This document shows positions 57,772 to 64,000 of a DNA stretch of 64,000 bases, piece by piece. The translations under genes and the position numbers were made by a program. The notes below the pieces were generated by a model. It saw only the letters and a list, made by a program, of their open reading frames with translations. It was not told the origin of the DNA and searched no databases. Numbering within the stretch: the first letter of the stretch is position 1; every line of letters begins with the position of its first letter. The DNA comes from Colletotrichum lupini (lineage: Eukaryota > Ascomycota > Sordariomycetes > Glomerellales > Glomerellaceae), in the NCBI RefSeq assembly GCF_023278565.1, contig NC_064676.1, forward strand, positions 6,758,001-6,822,000, written 5' to 3'.

Positions 57772-59741
57772 ATGGCAGGAACCTTTCCGCGAAGCGAACG
57801 AATCGAGCCGGGCTCAGTCAACCTCCCACCCCGCGAGTATCCCCCATCTGTTCGCTCAACATCGGTTGATGCGGGGAAGGCCGCGACAGATGTCATCAAC
57901 GCCTTCAACGCTGCACTGAACTCCAAGGACTACAACAAGCTCGCACAACTCTTCGTCGCTGACGGCTACTGGAGGGACCACCTAGCGCTATCATGGGACC
58001 TCCGCACCCTCAAGGGTAGGGAGAAGATCCAGAGCTTCCTCAGCGAGGCGTGCCGGCTCAAGGAGGTGCAAATCGATACATCCACGGCCTACAGGGCACC
58101 TCACTTTGCGCCGCTCGATGCTCATGGCAAGGTCCAATGCCTGCAATACTTCCTCAAGGTCAAGACGGATGTCGGACCTGGCGAGGGTGTCGTGCGCATG
58201 GTTGAGTCTGGCGATAAGTGGGAGATCTTTACATTCTTTACGACCCTGCGCGAAATCGCGGGTCACGAAGAGCCTACTCGGCACCGACGAGAGAAGGGTG
58301 TTGACCACGTCCAGAAGCGAGAAAGCAAGAATTGGAAGGAGAAGAGCGAAGATAGCGTCAACTACGTTGATAGCGAGCCTACGGTGGTGATTGTCGGTAG
58401 GCATTTTGACCTCCGGCGTTCAGCTTTCCATCAGATGATACTGACAGTGATGTAGGTGCCGGCCAAGCTGGTCTCACGATCGCCGCTCGGCTGAAGATGC
58501 TCAAAGTCAATGCCCTTGTTGTAGACAAGCATCAGCGCATCGGTGACTCCTGGCGCAAGCGATATCACCAACTTGTCCTCCACGACCCAGTTTGGTACGA
58601 TCACCTACCGTATATCAACTTCCCAAGCCACTGGCCCGTATTCACGCCCAAGGATAAGATGGGAGACTTCTTCGAGGCGTACGCCAGCCTTCTCGAGCTC
58701 AACGTCTGGATGTCAACAACCCTCACAAAGTCGTCGTGGGATGATTCAAAGAGGCAGTGGACCGTCACTCTCCACAGGCAAAAGCCCGACGGATCCAAGG
58801 AAACTCGGACTTTGCACCCTCGCCACGTCATCCAGGCGACGGGCCACTCTGGCAAGATGTTCTTCCCTAGTATCAAGGGCATGGACAAATTCAAGGGAGA
58901 TCGCCTCTGTCACAGCTCCGAGTTCCCGGGCGCCAGGCCTAACTCAAAGGGCAAGAAGGCTATCGTCGTTGGTTCGTGCAACTCGGGTCACGACATTGCA
59001 CAGGATTTCTACGAACAAGGATACGATGTCACCATGGTACAGCGTAGCTCAACCTCCGTCGTCTCCTCAAGTTCAATCACAGACATTGGTCTGAAAGGCC
59101 TCTACGACGAGGACTCACCCCCAGTCGACGACGCCGACCTGTGGCTGTGGAGCTTGCCCGCTGAGCTCTTCAAATCGCTCCAAGTCGGCACCACGGAAGT
59201 ACAAAATGCCAACGACGCCGAGCTCCTCTCAGGCCTCCAAAAAGCCGGCTTCAACCTAGACATGGGACCAAGCGGAGGCGGCTTCTTCGTCAAGTACTTC
59301 CAGCGCGGTGGCGGCTACTATATCGACGTCGGATGCAGCCAGCTCATCATCGACGGCGAGATCAAGATCAAGAGCGGTCAGGAGATCACAGAGGTTCTCC
59401 CCAATGGTCTCAAGTTCGCGGATGGCTCGGAGCTTCAGGGCGACGAGATCATCTCCGCGACGGGATACCAGAACATGCGCACCGAGGCGCGCAACATCTT
59501 TGGCGACGAGCTCGCCGATCGTGTTGGCGATGTGTGGGGGTGGGACGAGGAAGGCGAGTTCAGGACCATGTGGCGGCCAACGGGGCACCCTGGCTTCTGG
59601 TTCATGGGCGGCAATCTCGCAATTTGTCGGTACTACTCTAAGATTTTGGCATTGCAGATCAAGGCGGTGGAGGAGGGGATCGATCAGAACAAGAGCCACA
59701 CTAAGACTTTAGGAACGGCGGGAGGTGTTCCCAAGCTGTGA
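57772..59741 (+). CDS. Flavin-containing monooxygenase with N-terminal NTF2-like domain
   Basis: Exons 57772..58396 and 58456..59741, split by a 59-bp phase-1 intron (GTAGGC...TGTAG), give 636 residues. The intron falls exactly in the FAD-binding motif, which reads VIVGAGQAGL only after splicing (GxGxxG at 209-214). Residues about 35-175 resemble the NTF2/SnoaL-like fold (INAFNAALNSKDYNKLAQLF, then GYWRDHLALSWDL). The second dinucleotide motif, VVGSCNSGHDIA, is at about 379-390 for NADPH, and ATGYQNMR near 544-551 matches the ATG-containing motif of YUCCA/FMO-type enzymes. It is probably a cytosolic NADPH-dependent oxygenase of a small nucleophilic or carbonyl substrate; the substrate is unknown. 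This domain order and length are usual in ascomycete FMO-like proteins. Confidence 0.88.
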
Positions 59742-62345
59742 ATGACTTGTACTGCTTGCTGCGTTTATTTCAGGCGTAATGAAATACCTTTCTGAAGCTC
59801 TCTCACTTGAATCCGTTATTACGGCCATTCTCCTGCCTGCTGTTTTCACCGTGGCTATCGGGCCCTTATCGCCGTCAACAACCGCGCAGCGCCGGTAACG
59901 GGCGGATCAGAGTGGGGCCGGTCTGGATCAGGTATTCCGGAGAAAGTGTGACCGTGGAATCGAAACTCGGGATATTCTGTGACCGAACCATGGGCTGAAA
60001 TCTTGTTTTGTCTGTTACTTTACTTGTCTATACATCTTTGAGCTTAGCTATGGGCGACTTTACTGCCCACATGGTCTGTGTTGCGGGCTTCAATGAATTC
60101 ATCAATCTTAACGGCTCAAATCGGATCCAGGGTCGAAAACTCAACCCTTAGAGCCATTAGGCCCCAGCTCTTTCAGTTCATCAGCGGCGGTTCTCCCGGA
60201 TCATCGATGCTCTTCAGGCTCAATTGCATGAGTTCTGATCAAAGTCAAGCACTCCCAAGCTTTAACTGAATGCTCACATGGCCCGTGAGGCCCTCCTGAG
60301 AATTGCGATTGCAATCAGCAAAACATCGGCAGAGTGGTGATCTGCGATTTGCAGCATGGTTTCGGGCGGTATTTGTGGATATCTTCGCCCATCCCTGGTC
60401 AATATTTATCCCCAGCTACAACCTTGGCCCCCAAAAAGCCCTCGATTGTGGAGTAACGTCTCTTTTGTTTCTTTGGCCTGACCGCTAGGTCTCACGACTA
60501 ACGAGAAGAGATCGTCACTCTAATGGAACTGCTGAAAGTTGCCGCATTCCCTATTGGGACTGAATGAAGAGTTTTGAAGACCAATTAGTCGTTCTGAACG
60601 CATTGCCGTCTCCTTCAGGACAGAGCTAGGCCAATGCTGCTGGCTCATCTGTTGATCTATCCTCATCTGATGCAACCTATCATGCTCACACAGTCGTAGG
60701 CGTACTTGTCGAGTGCATACATGGGCTTGGAAAATCGGCAACTGCCCCTGTCAATATTTATTCACTACCCTGCACCTGACAATCTCGACGGTATTCAAAT
60801 TATACTTCTGGTGTTTTTTGAATGACGAAATCTGACCTTGTTCTCTGTCTTGATAGGGCTTATCAATGATTTTGGCACAATGATCTCCCCCGCCTCCGTA
60901 GCAGCCGTCCTTTCCGACGTGGAGAAAAGATGCCTGTCGTCTGTTCTCAAACTGCAGTTGATCGGCACTTGAATTGCGATCTCGAAGGGTTATTGCTCAC
61001 TATTGAACTCTGCCAAGATCACAAACTCACACATGATGGCTGATACTGCAGTGCGAAAATGTCTCAACGCTCAAAGAGCTCCTGATGTTCCTGCATTTGC
61101 TGATCAATCTTTCCCAAATACCACGTGGACTTCGCGTGTCTGCGCCATCGCCGAGCTACGGATACAGAGCTGCCCAGGACGTGCGCGTGAGGCAGGCCTC
61201 CAAAAGCGACCGTTGACGCTAGCAACGAGACCAACTCACAGACATTTGATCCAAGGCGCAACTCAAAGCGTGCCGTCGGGTGGGCGCCCGCCCAGGTTGC
61301 ACGCACGAAATGAGCCCAGCGAAAGAAGAAGTCGGTTTGAGATCGATGATACACACTGTTGCTAGTGCCGACGTTGAAGGTTGCACGGTCGGCCGCGATC
61401 TGTGACAGCTCCCGGTGCCGACTCAACGGCGTCGATATTTAGTATTCTGCTTAGTCGGCGGCTACACACAAACGAGGCCAAGTCCGCCTTCTCAAGCCAC
61501 CGGATCTTGCGGGAGTCTTCATCCGAACATGCAAAGGCCACCCGAACTGGCGACAGTCCGCTCTTCACTCCAAGGTTGCGTCGAATAAAGTTCCGAGACT
61601 CGGCTACGCGCAGGATTCGCGACAAGCAGTCTGGTCGCCGATTGGTACATTTCACATATCGCGCTACGCAATCCATTACTGCTGGATTCAGGGGCAAGTT
61701 CGGGCCCTATGTTCTGCAGCAATCCTTCAGACAGGCATCTAGCGATCTGTAACCCAGTTGAGACTGCAGCCGCAATTGGACAGCGAGTGCGTCCGGAGCA
61801 CCTCCCCCTCCTCGTGAAGTTGCGGCCATGTCGGCCTGCCACCTTGCGTGTCGAGTCTGTTGGAAATCGGGATAGCGGTTGTATAGATGGAGGGTTGGCC
61901 CTTGCATCGAGACGCTTGGCGGAATCTCATTCCCTTCCCCGGATTGGTTTCTCATGGCTTCATCCTGGCCGACCCCTGTCAGAGTTGCCTCAAGGGCACC
62001 AATACTACCCCACGGAAGATCTTGGGCCATCGACTAAGTGACTAGTGCGCGCTCTCTTCCCACTCAGCCTCTATTGCGACGTTCAACCGAGTGGGAGTAT
62101 CCATGTCTGCAGAGATGACCCAACAAGTCGAAAATTGCACCACTGCAGGTAGAAACACGGCTTGTGGCTGCTGGGGTTTCGATCTGAGGTGGGCAAATTT
62201 CCCAGGCGAGGTGAGAGAATACAATAAGGATGACTGAAGGCCTCTGCTCTTCGATCATAGAAGGAGACTTGTTTCTTCTTCTTGGTTCTTCACAACTCAA
62301 CTCAAATTACGCCACTTACGCAAATCATCTGGAGGTCCGTTAAAC
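59742..62345. other. Gene-poor spacer
   Basis: 2.6 kb without a supported gene. Open frames of about 110-125 codons overlap on both strands at 61.0-62.0 kb and match nothing. Confidence 0.4.
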
Positions 62346-63848
62346 ATGGCGGCGAACGTCCTGGTTAGGAACCTCAATGCGATACAAGAGACTCAACAAC
62401 AGGCCTCCGTCAGCACCGTCGACCATGCCCTCGATGGCCAATCCCGATTTGGAGAGATAGTGGCTATTCTGGCTGTTGGATCCGTTCTGTCGACTGCGGC
62501 GGTCAGTCTCCGGGTTTACACCAGGGTTAGGATGCTGCGAACTTTTGGGCTGGACGACTCGGTGATGGTGGTTGCCCAGGTGAGCAATAACAACATCTTC
62601 CTGATGCTAAGACTTGCTGGCTCATATCATTACTTTCTCAGATGTTCCTTATCGGATCAGCTGTTGCCATTGGGCTTGGTAAGTCCATCTGATACCTCAC
62701 AATCTAGAGTCTCTTACTAACGACAATGAAGAAAGCAAATGGGGTCTTGGCTTTCATTCATGGGTTCCTCCACCCGAGGACTACGTCCCATACATGAAGG
62801 TAAATCCTATCGCGATCAACTCACCCCCGAGTCTATACTCACAACAACATCAGTCCTTCTACACCTCGATCATCGTGTACAACATCGCGACCTGCCTCGT
62901 CAAGATCTCCATCCTATTGCAATACCGCCGCATCTTCGCCATCGACATTATGCAGAAGTTGACGTTGTGGGGTCTTGCCTTTATGATCTCGTGGACTGCC
63001 ATGCTCTCCTTCCTTCAACCAATGATGTGTCTTCCCGTAGCCGCTTTCTGGGATCCGACCATCGAAGGCCGCTGCATAGACTTCCTTGCCATCTGGTACA
63101 CCATGGCCGGAGTCAACCTCGTAGCCGACTTTGCCATTTTCAGCATGCCGATTCCGGTCATCAACTCACTGCAACTTCCTCGCAAGCAGAAGCGAATGTT
63201 GCTCGTTGTCTTCTGTCTCGGATTCTTGTAAGTCTTCATCCATACTCCCCTGATATTTATTGTTCTAAGTCGTCTTTCAACAGCACATGCATCATCTCTG
63301 CACTCAGAATCCGAACCCTCCGCGTTGCTGCAGATACAAAAGACCCGTACTGGGATAATGTGGACGCCGCCACATGGTCCTTCCTCGAGGTCGCCATCGG
63401 CATCCTGGCGGCATGTCTTCCTACCCTTCGACCGATATTCGTTACTCTGCTGCCACGCCTCTTTAACGCGTCTTCACTGCAGTTCAGGAGTAGTGGCAGG
63501 CCATCGAAATACGGTAATCCGTATGCTCAACCAAGCGAAGGAAACAACAGGGCCAGTTTTATGCACGGGCTGGGATTCCACCGCCCTATGAGCAGCACAG
63601 AGGGGTTGAATCGCCAAGACGGAGTTGAAATGTCCGGTCAAGAGAGCGAGACGTCGGCTGAGTACACCGTCAGCGTTAGCACAGGAGCACCCGAAAGCCT
63701 CGACAAAATGTCTCGGGTGAAGAGCAAGAGAGACAGTGTGATGGATGGCCAGCATATCAGGGGGCATATTCGGACTACGACTGTGGTGACTCAGGAGGTC
63801 ACGTTCGAGAAGCCCTCTAGTTCCAAGTCTAACCCAGACCAGGATTAA
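62346..63848 (+). CDS. Fungal rhodopsin-like 7TM membrane protein
   Basis: Five exons, 62346..62579, 62642..62678, 62732..62799, 62854..63227 and 63284..63848, with introns of 62, 53, 54 and 56 bp, all GT-AG and frame-consistent, give 425 residues. Seven helices are visible: first at about 36-56 (IVAILAVGSVLSTAAVSLRV), and later KISILLQYRRIF in the central part, GVNLVADFAIFSMPIPVI, and the last pair around ATWSFLEVAIGILAACLPTLRPI. The LRVYTR and LDDSVMV motifs, the WGLGFHSW segment, and the closing E-x-x-IGILAACLPTLRP match the fungal rhodopsin-domain family (also called SAT4- or PTH11-related). A 130-residue hydrophilic tail follows. Family members are plasma-membrane proteins, and some may be receptors; no ligand can be named. 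There is no retinal lysine context typical of opsins. Confidence 0.87.
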
Positions 63849-64000
63849 GAGGATGAGTTATTTCTTTTGTTCAGGTTTGTCTTAGTTGTATTGATGTGAG
63901 GATATGTTTCCTTTCCTTGTGTCTTATTTTGGTTCATGTTATACCCCACTTTTACCTCTACTTATTGTCATTCGCTTCTTTCGTTAGTTAGAGGTCTTAT

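Noticed and set aside
1..64000. CRISPR arrays, rRNA genes or bacterial operon features
   Set aside because: No regularly spaced direct repeats and no rRNA sequence; the genes are spliced fungal genes.

Overview
The window is nuclear DNA of a filamentous ascomycete (Pezizomycotina). The evidence is short GT-AG introns of about 50-70 bp with CTAAC/CTGAC-like branch points, families typical of this group (AA9 LPMO, HET, NACHT-ankyrin, RTA1-like, fungal rhodopsin-like 7TM, DUF2434), and two LTR retrotransposons carrying heavy repeat-induced point mutation (RIP). The class within Pezizomycotina cannot be settled from the sequence. Gene density is low: about eleven intact genes, one SDR gene with a nonsense codon and one NLR-like gene broken by transposons, separated by long spacers in which I see no gene.

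Layout. 1-4.4 kb: spacer. 4.4-6.2 kb (-): DUF2434 multi-pass membrane protein, divergent from COG5 at 7.5-8.8 kb (+). 8.8-11.5 kb: spacer. 11.49-18.34 kb: full-length Copia-type LTR retrotransposon, RIP-mutated, with 5-bp target-site duplications (TSDs) GATAC. 20.9-29.2 kb: an accessory block of cytochrome P450, an 84-residue membrane protein, an RTA1-like 7TM protein, a Rieske [2Fe-2S] protein and an SDR with one in-frame stop. 29.7-40.7 kb: one NACHT-ankyrin (STAND/NLR-like) gene interrupted by a solo LTR, a second full-length Copia element in minus orientation and a TIR element. Each has a clean TSD, and the reading frame is open across all three empty sites. 41.5-43.3 kb (-): proline-rich, acidic single-pass membrane protein. 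46.6-48.6 kb: CobW/ZNG1-like GTPase. 51.8-52.8 kb: secreted AA9 polysaccharide monooxygenase. 54.0-56.2 kb: HET-domain protein. 57.8-59.7 kb: flavin monooxygenase with an N-terminal NTF2-like domain. 62.3-63.8 kb: rhodopsin-like 7TM protein.

How they fit together. Housekeeping genes (COG5, CobW-like GTPase) sit among accessory genes. The P450, RTA1-like, Rieske and SDR genes lie side by side between two inverted Copia copies and could form a small oxidative or detoxification module; this is inference. The NACHT-ankyrin and HET genes belong to the non-self recognition repertoire of fungi. The most notable structure is the multiply interrupted NLR-like gene, whose coding exons stayed free of RIP beside heavily mutated transposons.
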